Assembly: GCF_000022145.1 (NCBI RefSeq)
Contig: NC_011891.1
Span: 2,616,001-2,680,000, forward strand
Length of the DNA: 64,000 nucleotides
Reading direction: 5' to 3'
Origin: Anaeromyxobacter dehalogenans 2CP-1
GTDB taxonomy: Bacteria; Myxococcota; Myxococcia; Myxococcales; Anaeromyxobacteraceae
The position numbers and the translations under genes are program-made. The notes beneath the pieces were generated by a model that made no database searches, was not told where the DNA came from, and was given only the letters and a program-made list of their open reading frames with translations. Positions 23,461-31,141 of this stretch are shown piece by piece (the stretch's first letter is position 1; each line of letters starts with the position of its first letter).

Positions 23461-24567
23461 GTGAACGTCGATGTAGACATCCTGCCGCACGCGGTCAAGC
23501 GTCGCGGGCTGGAGGCCGGCGCGGTGGCAGGCGGACAGGCGCGCGGATATGCCCTGGCATCCGTGCTCGCCCTCCCCGCCCTCCCCGCCCTGCTCGCCCT
23601 CCTCGCGCTCGCGCCTCCCCCGGAGGGCGAGCTCCGCGAGTCGCGCCCGGGGATGGGAACCCTGCTCACGGTCGCGGTGGTGGCGCCACCGGAGCGCGCC
23701 CGCGCCGGCATCGACGCCGCGTTCGCGGTGTTCGACCGGGTCGACCGGGTGATGAACGAGTGGCGGCCCGACTCGCCGCTGTCGCGGCTGAACGCCCGCG
23801 CCGGGCGGGGCTGGGTGGCCCTGCCCGCGGATCTGTGCGAGGTGCTCCGGATCGCCCGGCGGGGCGCCCGCGAGACCGGTGGCCTGTTCGATCCCACCTG
23901 GGCGGCCGTCTCGGACCTCTGGCGCTTCGACGGCACCGAGCAGGCGCCCCCGCCCGACGAGGCGGTGCGGGCGCGGTGTGCGCTCGTCGGCTGGCGCGGG
24001 CTCGAGCTGCGCGCGCGCCGCGGCGACGCGGGGTGCGAGGCGCGCCTCGTGCGCGCCGGGATGAAGGTGGGCCTCGGCGGGCTGGCGAAGGGCTGGGCGG
24101 TGGACCACGCCGCCCGGCGCCTCCGCGCGCTCGGGCTCCGGAACTTCCTGCTCCAGGCGGGCGGGGACCTGTACGCCGCGGGGCGGCGCGGCGGCGCGCC
24201 GTGGCACGTCGCGATCCGGGACCCGCGCGGCGGCCCGCTCGACGCGATGGCCGCACTCGACGTCTCCGACCGCGCCTTCTCCACCAGCGGCGACTACGAG
24301 CACGCCTTCGAGGCGGGCGGGAAGCGCTACCACCACCTCATCGATCCGCGCACCTGCCGGCCCTCGCCGGCCAGCCGCGCGGTCACGGTGCTGGCTCGCA
24401 CCGCCGTGGAGGCCGAGATCCTGGGCAAGGCGGCGTTCCTGGAGGGCGGCGAGGCCGGGCTGGCGCGCGTCGAGGCGGCCGGGGCCGCGGCGATCCTGGT
24501 GGGCGGCGATGGCGCGGTGCGCGTCTCGCCGGCGCTCGCCGGCCGGCTGGTGCGCGCGCCGCGCTGA
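23461..24567 (+). CDS. apbE: ApbE-family FAD:protein FMN transferase
   Basis: 368 residues from GTG at 23461. A hydrophobic stretch (about 29-50) serves as an export signal or anchor, so the enzyme works in the periplasm. Family motifs: GMGTLLTV near 65, GGLAKGWAVD near 202-211, SGDYEHAF with STSG before it, and HHLIDPRTCRP (usual form H-x-x-DPRTG-x-P; here Cys replaces Gly). Known role: moves FMN from FAD to a Ser/Thr in target proteins such as NqrC, RnfG or FMN_bind domains. A target with the right motif, the FMN-binding protein at 25592-26146, lies 1 kb away on the opposite strand, and the two transcripts converge. Confidence 0.92.
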   Translation: MNVDVDILPHAVKRRGLEAGAVAGGQARGYALASVLALPALPALLALLALAPPPEGELRESRPGMGTLLTVAVVAPPERARAGIDAAFAVFDRVDRVMNEWRPDSPLSRLNARAGRGWVALPADLCEVLRIARRGARETGGLFDPTWAAVSDLWRFDGTEQAPPPDEAVRARCALVGWRGLELRARRGDAGCEARLVRAGMKVGLGGLAKGWAVDHAARRLRALGLRNFLLQAGGDLYAAGRRGGAPWHVAIRDPRGGPLDAMAALDVSDRAFSTSGDYEHAFEAGGKRYHHLIDPRTCRPSPASRAVTVLARTAVEAEILGKAAFLEGGEAGLARVEAAGAAAILVGGDGAVRVSPALAGRLVRAPR

Positions 24568-24586
24568 CGCACCGTCCATCTCACCG

Positions 24587-25126
24587 TCAATCGCGCCGCG
24601 GCGCCCCGGGCACCCGCTGCGGGCTCGCGCCGTCCGCGGCCGCGGCGCGGCGCACGTGCGCCTCGGCCCGCTCCGGCAGGAACAGGCCCACCAGCAGCAC
24701 GGCCCAGGCGACGAGCGCCGCCTCGAGCCCCACGAACGCGCCGATCTTCACCCAGGCCAGCCACGGCGCCACGAACCGCACGCCCAGCCCCGCCAGCGCG
24801 CCGGCGAGCGCGCAGCCGAAGGAGAGCCGCACCAGCGCCGCGTAGGCGCGCGGGCGGAGCGCGCGGGTGAACGCGACCAGGTGCGCCACCGCGAACAGCA
24901 CCAGCGGGACGGCGACGAGGTGCGGGACGGCGACCTCGAGGATGCCGCCGAGCGTCCGCGGGGCCGCGAAGCGCGCCTCCGACCCCAGGTAGAACTCCTG
25001 CACCCGCGCCGCCGTCGTCCCGAGCTTCAGCACGAACAGCACCGCCCCGCTCGCCGCCGAGACGAGCAGGAGCGCCGCGAACGCGAGGGCGGGCGCGCGG
25101 AACGGCGCGAGGCGCGGATCACGCAC
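24587..25126 (-). CDS. 4-helix membrane protein of the flavin/iron operon (copy 2)
   Basis: 179 residues from GTG at 25126, overlapping the previous gene by 8 bases. Four hydrophobic segments (about 12-33, 62-86, 100-120, 127-149). No named family recognised. Shares an order of features with the neighbouring 158-residue protein: first helix, a loop with a YLG motif (residues 46-48), a His at position 69 entering helix 2, then two helices. It also has His82, 13 residues after His69, the spacing that bis-His b-type haem proteins use along one helix; with only this pair, a haem role is speculation. Last gene of the fur-feoB operon and convergent with apbE. Confidence 0.75.
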   Translation of the reverse strand: MRDPRLAPFRAPALAFAALLLVSAASGAVLFVLKLGTTAARVQEFYLGSEARFAAPRTLGGILEVAVPHLVAVPLVLFAVAHLVAFTRALRPRAYAALVRLSFGCALAGALAGLGVRFVAPWLAWVKIGAFVGLEAALVAWAVLLVGLFLPERAEAHVRRAAAADGASPQRVPGAPRRD

Positions 25127-25595
25127 CGGCGCGCCTCCCCGGCCGCCCGTAGGTGGCCGCGACCAGCGCGAGGAGCGCCCCCAGCGATCCCAGCGCGGCG
25201 ACCGACGTCGCGACCCGCAGCCCGCCGGCGCCCCCGAGCCGCACGACTGCGAACGGCGCGAACAGGTCGGCGAGCGCGGCGGCGAACGCGAGCCCCACCA
25301 GCGCCGAGCGCAGCCGCGCCGGCACCGGGCACACCGCCAGGAGCGACCCGGCCATGAGGAGCACGAAGCCGTAGAGGAACGCGCCGACGTGCACCTCCTC
25401 CCAGAGCGCCGCCGCGGGGAGCGGGTCGCCGCCGGCCAGGTACTGGTCGAGCACGCCCGCGGGGGTGAAGCCTCCCGCGGCCGCGCGCTGGACCGCGACG
25501 CCGGCCAGCGCCAGCGCCGCGAAGACCAGGAAGGCGCGCACCGGCGGGCGGGCCCGCGCCAGCGCGTCGGGGGTGGGCTGGACGAGGAACCTCAC
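25119..25595 (-). CDS. 4-helix membrane protein of the flavin/iron operon (copy 1)
   Basis: 158 residues from GTG at 25595, overlapping the FMN-binding gene stop as GTGA. Four hydrophobic segments (about 20-37, 68-87, 96-115, 125-147). A loop motif QYLAGG (51-56) and EEVH at 66-69 line up with YLGS and VPH69 of the downstream protein, so the two look like diverged duplicates. No recognised domain. Its position after an exported flavoprotein suggests an inner-membrane electron-transfer partner; that is inference. Confidence 0.75.
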   Translation of the reverse strand: MRFLVQPTPDALARARPPVRAFLVFAALALAGVAVQRAAAGGFTPAGVLDQYLAGGDPLPAAALWEEVHVGAFLYGFVLLMAGSLLAVCPVPARLRSALVGLAFAAALADLFAPFAVVRLGGAGGLRVATSVAALGSLGALLALVAATYGRPGRRAGA

Positions 25596-26146
25596 GGCCG
25601 CCCCCCCGCGGCCTCGCGCAACGCCTGGAGCAGCCAGCGCGACTGCTCGGCGATGCCGCGCGCCGAGAGCGTGGCGCCGGTGATGGGCGCGAGGTCGTCG
25701 CCCACCGCCAGCCGGTCCGCGGGGCCCTTGCCCTCGAGCTGCCGCAGCCAGCGCTCCGGCGGCCGGTACTCCTGCGGCTCGAGGAACGCGAGCACCGTCA
25801 CCTTGCGGATGCGCCCGTCCGGCTCGAACGCGAGGAGCAGCGTCTCGCGCTTGGTCCGGACCACGTGGCTGTGGATCACCGCGTGGCCGAGCACCTCGCC
25901 GCCGCGGCGGGCGGTGTAGAACGTCACCAGCCGCTCCTTCACCCGGGCCCGGGCGAGCCGCTCGATGCGCTGGACCATGTCGTCGGTCAGCAGCACGTCA
26001 CGGATCTCCACCCGCTCGGTGCCCGGGAACGCGGACCGGACCACCGCCTCGTCCTTCGCCGGGGCCGATCCCGCGGCATCGGCGGCGGCCCCGCCGGCGG
26101 CGAGCGCCGCGGCGGTGGCCAGCCCGATGAGCAGCGCGCGCGCCAT
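25592..26146 (-). CDS. exported FMN-binding domain protein (probable ApbE substrate)
   Basis: 184 residues, signal peptide (MARALLIGLATAAALAAGGAAADA). The C-terminal half is an FMN_bind domain as in NqrC/RnfG: VLGHAVIHSHVVRTKRET in the core and ITGATLSARG at 155-164. Thr159 in T-G-A-T is the residue that ApbE enzymes flavinylate in known substrates. The protein therefore probably carries covalent FMN in the periplasm and shuttles electrons. It lies 9 bases after the porin gene and overlaps the next membrane protein gene. Confidence 0.88.
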   Translation of the reverse strand: MARALLIGLATAAALAAGGAAADAAGSAPAKDEAVVRSAFPGTERVEIRDVLLTDDMVQRIERLARARVKERLVTFYTARRGGEVLGHAVIHSHVVRTKRETLLLAFEPDGRIRKVTVLAFLEPQEYRPPERWLRQLEGKGPADRLAVGDDLAPITGATLSARGIAEQSRWLLQALREAAGGRP

Positions 26147-26155
26147 GGCCGCCCC

Positions 26156-27508
26156 CTAGAACACGAAGCCGGCGCCGACGTTCACCTGGTCGGTGGCCGA
26201 GCCGGCCTTCGGGTCGCGCCGCTGCCAGTCCGCCTTCAGCACCACCGTGGGGATGGGCTTGAACGTGAGGCCCGCGGTCACGGCGGTGCGATCGAGGCCG
26301 GGATTGCGAACGCCGCCCGCCGGCACGCGGTCGTGCAGGTCGTAGCGCTCCACCCGGACGAACGGCGACAGCGAGGCGGCGCCGCCCGGCGCGACCTGCG
26401 TCATGACGTCGTAGGCGACCTCGGCGTAGCCGCCCTTCACCCCCGAGCCGAGGACCTCCTCGCCCGCGAGCCCGAGCTGCTCGGACACCTGCGCGGCGTC
26501 CCCGAGCCGGCCGACGACGCCCAGCACCCGGGCGCTCGCGCCGCGCCAGGCCGCCTGCGCGTGCAGCTCGGCCAGGGTCACGTCGGCGCGGATGGCCTCG
26601 CCGGTGGCGGTGCGCTCGCGCTGGTCGGCGCGCCCGCGGTAGACCGACCCACCCACGGTGGCGGGCCCGGCGGCGTAGTCGAGCGCGAGCACGCCCGCGC
26701 CGGTGGCCGCGCGCGACTCGGCGCCGCCGCTCCGCGACTGGCGGATCCACGAGTCCGCCTCGGGCGTCTCCTCGCCCCCGCGGAACAGGTCGAGCCCGGT
26801 GAGCAGGTATGCCTTGTAGCGGAGCCCGGCCACCTCGCCGTGCACGCCCACGCCGTTCTCGCTCCAGGTGGTCGGGATGATCAGGCGCTCCACGTCGGGG
26901 CGGAACACGCCGTTGAAGAAGGCCGGCTCGTGCATCTCGTTCACGAAGCCCATGGGGACGAGCACGTTCCCGACCCGGAGGCGCACCGCGTCGGAGAGCA
27001 GGAAGTCGAGGTAGGCGAACTCGACGCCCACCTCGTGGCCGGCGTGCTCGAACTCGATCTCCGAGTTGAAGACGATGCGCTCGTCGAAGCGGTAGCCGAC
27101 GTACAGCACCGCGCGGAGCAGGTCGCTCTGGTCGCCGGTGGGACCGTCGGTCATGTTCCGGTAGGTCAGCTCGCCGTACCCGCCGATGGAGAGCCCCTTG
27201 GGCGCGAAGTAGACCTTGGACGCGGCCGGGCCCATGCCGCCGTACGACTGGTACTCGACGTCGCGCAGCCCCAGCTCGAGCTTCAGGCGGCGCACCTCCT
27301 CCGCGAGCGTGCGGACCTGGGCCTGCGTGGCGGGGGCGTCGTCGTCCTTCGCGGCCGCGCCAGCCTTCTCGCCGCCGGACGCGGGCTGCGTGGACACCGC
27401 GGGCGGCGGCGCCGGGGCCGCGGCGGGCTCGGCCGCGCGCGCGGCGGGGGTGGCGAGGGACAGGGCGAGGAGCAGGGTGCTGGTCGTGATGTTGATTGTC
27501 ATTCTCAT
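26156..27508 (-). CDS. outer-membrane porin-like beta-barrel protein
   Basis: 450 residues. Signal peptide ending near ARAAEP, an Ala/Pro linker, a short coiled coil (about 64-80, AQVRTLAEEVRRLKLELGL) as in S-layer/OprO-type porins, then a barrel of roughly 330 residues with alternating hydrophobic strands and a C-terminal Phe (VNVGAGFVF), the usual BAM signal. Specificity unknown. Between the DtxR-FeoA regulator and the flavoprotein in an iron operon, so uptake of iron species or a conduit role is possible. A Fur-box-like sequence overlaps the start; the second Met (27502) is an alternative start. Confidence 0.82.
   Translation of the reverse strand: MRMTINITTSTLLLALSLATPAARAAEPAAAPAPPPAVSTQPASGGEKAGAAAKDDDAPATQAQVRTLAEEVRRLKLELGLRDVEYQSYGGMGPAASKVYFAPKGLSIGGYGELTYRNMTDGPTGDQSDLLRAVLYVGYRFDERIVFNSEIEFEHAGHEVGVEFAYLDFLLSDAVRLRVGNVLVPMGFVNEMHEPAFFNGVFRPDVERLIIPTTWSENGVGVHGEVAGLRYKAYLLTGLDLFRGGEETPEADSWIRQSRSGGAESRAATGAGVLALDYAAGPATVGGSVYRGRADQRERTATGEAIRADVTLAELHAQAAWRGASARVLGVVGRLGDAAQVSEQLGLAGEEVLGSGVKGGYAEVAYDVMTQVAPGGAASLSPFVRVERYDLHDRVPAGGVRNPGLDRTAVTAGLTFKPIPTVVLKADWQRRDPKAGSATDQVNVGAGFVF
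27493..27507 (-). promoter_or_regulatory. Fur-box-like sequence at the porin start
   Basis: Minus strand TGAGAATGACAATCA matches the 7-1-7 Fur consensus TGATAATNATTATCA at 11 of 14 positions. It overlaps the porin start codon, an unusual but known location for Fur sites. Could make the porin-flavin half of the operon separately iron responsive. Confidence 0.45.
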
Positions 27509-27571
27509 CTTGGGCCCGCGCAGGAGCCCGCCTCCGGTGTGGCTTCCGGGTGGACTGCGATGGCCGGGGCG

Positions 27572-28249
27572 CTACCGCGCCTCGACCGGCTTCACGTAGA
27601 TCTCGCCCGCGATCTCCGGATCGAGGGCGATGGTGGTCTCGCCGACCTCGATGACGTACGAGGGCGAGCGCTGGTGCAGGCGGAGCGTCGAGCCGGGGAT
27701 CACCCCCAGCGCGGCGAGCCGGTCCATGCGGTCGTGGAACTTGGGCGCGATGAAGACGATCCGGCCGGTGGCGCCGAGGTCGAAGGCGGCGAGGCCGGTG
27801 ACGAGCGGGCGCACCGTGCGCTGGAACGTGCCGCAGCACGGGCCCGGCGGGATGGGCTTGCCGTGCGGGCAGGTGGGCGGGTGGCCCAGCAGCGTGCAGA
27901 CCGAGTCGGTGGCCTCGGGCGAGAGGATGTGCTCGAACTCGCAGGCCTGCTTCTCCATGGGCTCCTCGCCCAGATCGAGCAGGTCCCGGAACAGCCGCTC
28001 GGTGAGGCGGTGCCGCCGGACCACGTCCTGCGCCTGCCGCTCGCCCGCCTCGGTGAGCGCCACCCGCGTGCCGTCGAGGCGCAGCAACCCCTCGGCGGCG
28101 AGCGCCTCGAGGTCGGACGCGTCGGCGCCGGGCGCGTGATCCGGCGCGGCCTGCGCCAGGATGCCCGCGGCGGCGTCGCGGCCCGCCTCGCGCTCGGTGA
28201 AGACCGCCTCCAGGATCTCCTCGTTGCGGTGCGTGGTGCGGTGATTCAC
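27572..28249 (-). CDS. DtxR/MntR-type metal-dependent regulator fused to FeoA domain
   Basis: 225 residues from GTG at 28249, overlapping the Cys-rich gene stop as GTGA. N-terminal winged helix (about 1-65), metal-binding/dimer domain with RHRLTERLF, EKQACEFEHILSPE and CPHGKPIPPGPC, which hold the Cys/Glu/His ligands of DtxR proteins, then a C-terminal SH3-like FeoA domain from about 145. Most likely an iron (IdeR-like) regulator. In Geobacter an IdeR-type gene also follows fur and feoB. Two iron regulators in one operon is notable. Confidence 0.88.
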   Translation of the reverse strand: MNHRTTHRNEEILEAVFTEREAGRDAAAGILAQAAPDHAPGADASDLEALAAEGLLRLDGTRVALTEAGERQAQDVVRRHRLTERLFRDLLDLGEEPMEKQACEFEHILSPEATDSVCTLLGHPPTCPHGKPIPPGPCCGTFQRTVRPLVTGLAAFDLGATGRIVFIAPKFHDRMDRLAALGVIPGSTLRLHQRSPSYVIEVGETTIALDPEIAGEIYVKPVEAR

Positions 28250-28464
28250 GGTGCGTGTCCCCTCTTCTCCTTCAGGCGATCGAACAGCTTGCGCAGGCCG
28301 CCGGCGACCCCGGACTCCTGCGGGAACGAGTAGCCGCAGGACGGGCAGCAGATCACCTTGCAGCCCTTCGCCATCGGGCAGCTCGGGCGGCAGCCCTGCC
28401 CCTCCGCGTCGAACTCGGTCCCGCACAGCGGGCACCGCTCGCTCCTCGAGACCACGGCCGGCAC
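28246..28464 (-). CDS. small Cys-rich FeoB-associated protein
   Basis: 72 residues from GTG at 28464; GAGAGGAG stands 5 bases upstream and decides this start. Nine cysteines: CPLC, then a middle set with CRPSC, then a cluster ending VICCPSC, followed by an amphipathic basic end. It looks like paired zinc-ribbon knuckles or an iron-binding protein. A small Cys-rich gene after feoB is a repeated theme in bacteria, but the function is not established. Linked on both sides by tight spacing. Confidence 0.75.
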   Translation of the reverse strand: MPAVVSRSERCPLCGTEFDAEGQGCRPSCPMAKGCKVICCPSCGYSFPQESGVAGGLRKLFDRLKEKRGHAP

Positions 28465-28475
28465 GCGCGCTCCTC

Positions 28476-30542
28476 TCAGTGCACCAGGCGCATCAGCTGG
28501 TTGACCGCCGCACCCACGCCGAACGCGAACGGGACGATGAAGCCCATGATGGCGAGGCCGGTCTTCCAGCCCCGCTCCTTCAGGATCATGAAGAAGTTCG
28601 CGATGCACGGGACGAACAGCGTGATCGTCACCAGCGCCACCACCACCTGGATCTCCATGCTCCAGGTCATGGTGCCGGCCTGCATGTACGGCTGGAAGTG
28701 GCGGAACAGCCCGGCCGCGGCGTAGTCGCGCCGCAGGAAGCCGAGGATGAACGCGGTGGCGGCCTCGGGGGGCAGGTCGAGCATGCCGACCACCACCGGC
28801 GCCGCGGCCCGCTCCAGCACCGCCAGGCCGTGGAACCGATCCAGCACCCACAGGATCAGCGTCCCGAGCACGAACAGCGGCAGCGCCTCGCGCAGGTACC
28901 ACTCGATGCGCGCCGAGGTCTTCACCGCGATGTTCGAGGCCTGCGGGAGCCGGAGCGGCGGCAGCTCCAGGATGAAGTCCGAGCCGCGCCCGGGCAGCAC
29001 CTTGGCCGCGAGCCAGCCCACCAGGAAGATGACGAGCAGCAGCGTCCCGACGAACCAGGCGGTGGCCCCGGCGGAGAGGCCGGCGGTCATGGCCAGGATG
29101 ACCGCCATCTGCGCGGAGCACGGCACCGCCAGCGCCAGCAGCAGCGTGACGATCACCCGCTCCTTCCGCGTCTCCATGATGCGCGCGGTCATGGTGGCCA
29201 TGGTGTCGCAGCCGAGCCCCAGCACCATCGGCAGCACGGCCTTGCCGTTCAGGCCCATCCGCTTGAAGACCTTGTTCACCATCACCGCGAGCCGCGGCAG
29301 GTACCCGGAGTCCTCGAGGATGCTGAACGCGATGAAGAACGTGGTGACGATGGGCAGGACGATGGCGACGCCGTACGAGAGCCCCATCGACACCAGGCCG
29401 TACTTGCCGATGAGGAACCCGCTGTGCTCCAGCGGCGGCACGCCCGGCGGCCCGACCAGGAACGTCTGCACCGCGCCGGCCGGGACGATCCAGCGCACCA
29501 GGTGGTCGGTCCAGGGGATCAGGTACTCGTGGAAGACGGTGTTCTCGAGGAAGTCCACCGCCGTGCCGGCGCCGAAGTCGCCCACGAACAGGTAGGCGAC
29601 CGCGAGCACCACCGCGAGGATGGGCAGGCCCCACAGCGGGTGCGTGGACCAGGCGCCGAGCCGGCGGGCGAAGCCGCTCGCGGCCGAGGCGTCGCCCTTC
29701 GTGAGCACCGCGTCGTGCAGCCGATCGACCGCGGCCAGGCGCTGCCGGGCGATCACGAAGCGCAGCGACTCCGGGTAGCGCGCCGCCAGCGCCCGGCGCG
29801 TCTCGTCGATCCGCGCCAGCTCGACGGCCGAGAGCTTGCCGGCGACGTGCGCGCGGAGCGAGTCGTCGCCCACCAGCGCCATCACCGCCAGCGCGCGCGG
29901 GCCGATGCCGCCGCGGGGCATGGACGGCTGGACGCGGGCGATGGCGGCCTCGATGGCGGCGTCGTAGGTCGGCCGCCACGGCGACGGCCGGGCCGAGGCG
30001 AGCCGGGCCTGGAGGGTGGCGAGGCCCTTGCGCTGCACCGCCACCGTCCGCACCACGTCGATCTGCAGCGCCTTCGAGAGGGCCGCCTCGTCGATGCGGA
30101 TGCCGCGCCCCTCGGCCTCGTCGGCCATGTTGAGCGCCAGCGCGAACGGGATCTCCGCCTCGGCGAGCTGCGCCGAGAGGAGCAGGCCGCGCCGGAGGTT
30201 CTTCGCGTCGCAGACCTGCAGGCAGACGTAGTCGCGCTCCACCAGCAGGATGTCGCGCGTCACCTGCTCGTCCTCGGACATCGGGAGCAGGTTGTTCGTC
30301 CCCGGCGTGTCCATCACGTGCCAGGGCCGGCCCTCGATGGTGGCCGAGCCGCGGGTCACCTCGACGGTGGTGCCGGGGTAGTTGGAGACGGTGACGTACT
30401 TGCCGGTGAGCGCGCCGAACAGCACGCTCTTGCCGACGTTCGGGTTGCCGACCAGGATCACGGACCGCGCGGCCGAGACCACCTGCTTGCGATCGAGGTC
30501 GGCCTCGTGGCGCGCGGCGGCCTCCGGGGGAGGAGGCGTCAC
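28476..30542 (-). CDS. feoB: ferrous iron transporter FeoB
   Basis: 688 residues from GTG at 30542, overlapping the fur stop (GTGA). N-terminal G-protein domain with G1 GNPNVGKS (near 34-41), G2/G3 region with DTPGTNNLLP, and NMAD in place of NKxD for G4; a GDI-like helical domain; then a membrane domain with two Gate motifs (for example VLGLGCDTMATM and VPCSAQMAVILAM). Imports Fe(II) across the inner membrane. FeoA is not a separate gene here but appears fused to the DtxR-type regulator downstream. The much longer upstream open frame is a shadow of fur. Confidence 0.95.
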   Translation of the reverse strand: MTPPPPEAAARHEADLDRKQVVSAARSVILVGNPNVGKSVLFGALTGKYVTVSNYPGTTVEVTRGSATIEGRPWHVMDTPGTNNLLPMSEDEQVTRDILLVERDYVCLQVCDAKNLRRGLLLSAQLAEAEIPFALALNMADEAEGRGIRIDEAALSKALQIDVVRTVAVQRKGLATLQARLASARPSPWRPTYDAAIEAAIARVQPSMPRGGIGPRALAVMALVGDDSLRAHVAGKLSAVELARIDETRRALAARYPESLRFVIARQRLAAVDRLHDAVLTKGDASAASGFARRLGAWSTHPLWGLPILAVVLAVAYLFVGDFGAGTAVDFLENTVFHEYLIPWTDHLVRWIVPAGAVQTFLVGPPGVPPLEHSGFLIGKYGLVSMGLSYGVAIVLPIVTTFFIAFSILEDSGYLPRLAVMVNKVFKRMGLNGKAVLPMVLGLGCDTMATMTARIMETRKERVIVTLLLALAVPCSAQMAVILAMTAGLSAGATAWFVGTLLLVIFLVGWLAAKVLPGRGSDFILELPPLRLPQASNIAVKTSARIEWYLREALPLFVLGTLILWVLDRFHGLAVLERAAAPVVVGMLDLPPEAATAFILGFLRRDYAAAGLFRHFQPYMQAGTMTWSMEIQVVVALVTITLFVPCIANFFMILKERGWKTGLAIMGFIVPFAFGVGAAVNQLMRLVH

Positions 30543-31066
30543 GGGCGCGCCTCCGGGCGGGCGCGGCCCGGCGGGCGGCACCGGGCGCAGCGGCCGTACA
30601 GCTCGAGGCGGTGGCTCTCGACCTCGAAGCCGTGGCGGCGCGCCACCACCTCCTGCAGGCTCTCGATCCGCTCGTTCGCGAACTCGATGATCTCGCCGCA
30701 GGCGGTGCAGATCAGGTGATCGTGGTGATCGCGCCCGGCCGACGCCTCGTAGCGCGTCTGCCCGTCGCCGAACTGCCGCGCCACCGCCAGGCCGCACTCG
30801 GCCAGCAGCTTCATGGTGCGGTACACGGTGGCGACGCTGACCCGCGGGTCGTCCCGCCGCACGCGCGCGACCAGCTGCTCGACGGTGACGTGGCCACCCA
30901 TGGCGAAGAACGACTGGGCGATGCGCTCGCGCTGCCGCGACTGCTTGAGGCCGCGCTCCTGGATGTACGCGGCGAGCGTGGCCGTGGGACCGGACACCTG
31001 CGCCGACCCGCTGCCCTCCCGCGGCCTGCTCGAGCCCTTCATCCTGTCGTCCCGTTCGGTGTTCAT
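30539..31066 (-). CDS. fur: ferric uptake regulator Fur
   Basis: 175 residues from ATG at 31066. N-terminal winged helix with GLKQSRQRERIAQSFF and VATVYRTMKLLAECGLA, C-terminal dimer domain with HDHLICTACGEIIEF and CARC zinc cysteines. Iron-bound repressor. The start is uncertain: TTG at 31084, ATG at 31066 and ATG at 31042 are in frame and none has a strong ribosome site; a Fur box lies at 31069-31083, so the ATG at 31042 would leave room for a leader. First gene of the iron/flavin operon and probably self-regulated. Confidence 0.92.
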   Translation of the reverse strand: MNTERDDRMKGSSRPREGSGSAQVSGPTATLAAYIQERGLKQSRQRERIAQSFFAMGGHVTVEQLVARVRRDDPRVSVATVYRTMKLLAECGLAVARQFGDGQTRYEASAGRDHHDHLICTACGEIIEFANERIESLQEVVARRHGFEVESHRLELYGRCARCRPPGRARPEARP

Positions 31067-31068
31067 GT

Positions 31069-31083
31069 TGATAATGGTTCTCA
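31069..31083 (-). promoter_or_regulatory. Fur box upstream of fur-feoB operon
   Basis: TGATAATGGTTCTCA matches the 7-1-7 Fur consensus TGATAATNATTATCA at 12 of 14 positions, and symmetry extends on to 31089 (ATATCA). It lies just before the fur start. Signals iron repression of the whole operon. Confidence 0.7.
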
Positions 31084-31141
31084 ATATCAGACCACGGCAC
31101 CGGACACAAGCCCCAGACCGTGTGCCTGCTCCGGTCCGCGC

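Noticed and set aside
21261-24845. 1194-codon plus-strand frame across the efflux operon
   Set aside because: Antisense to three clearly recognisable genes (HlyD, MFS, TetR) and out of frame with apbE; composition is Gln/Glu/His/Arg-rich noise.
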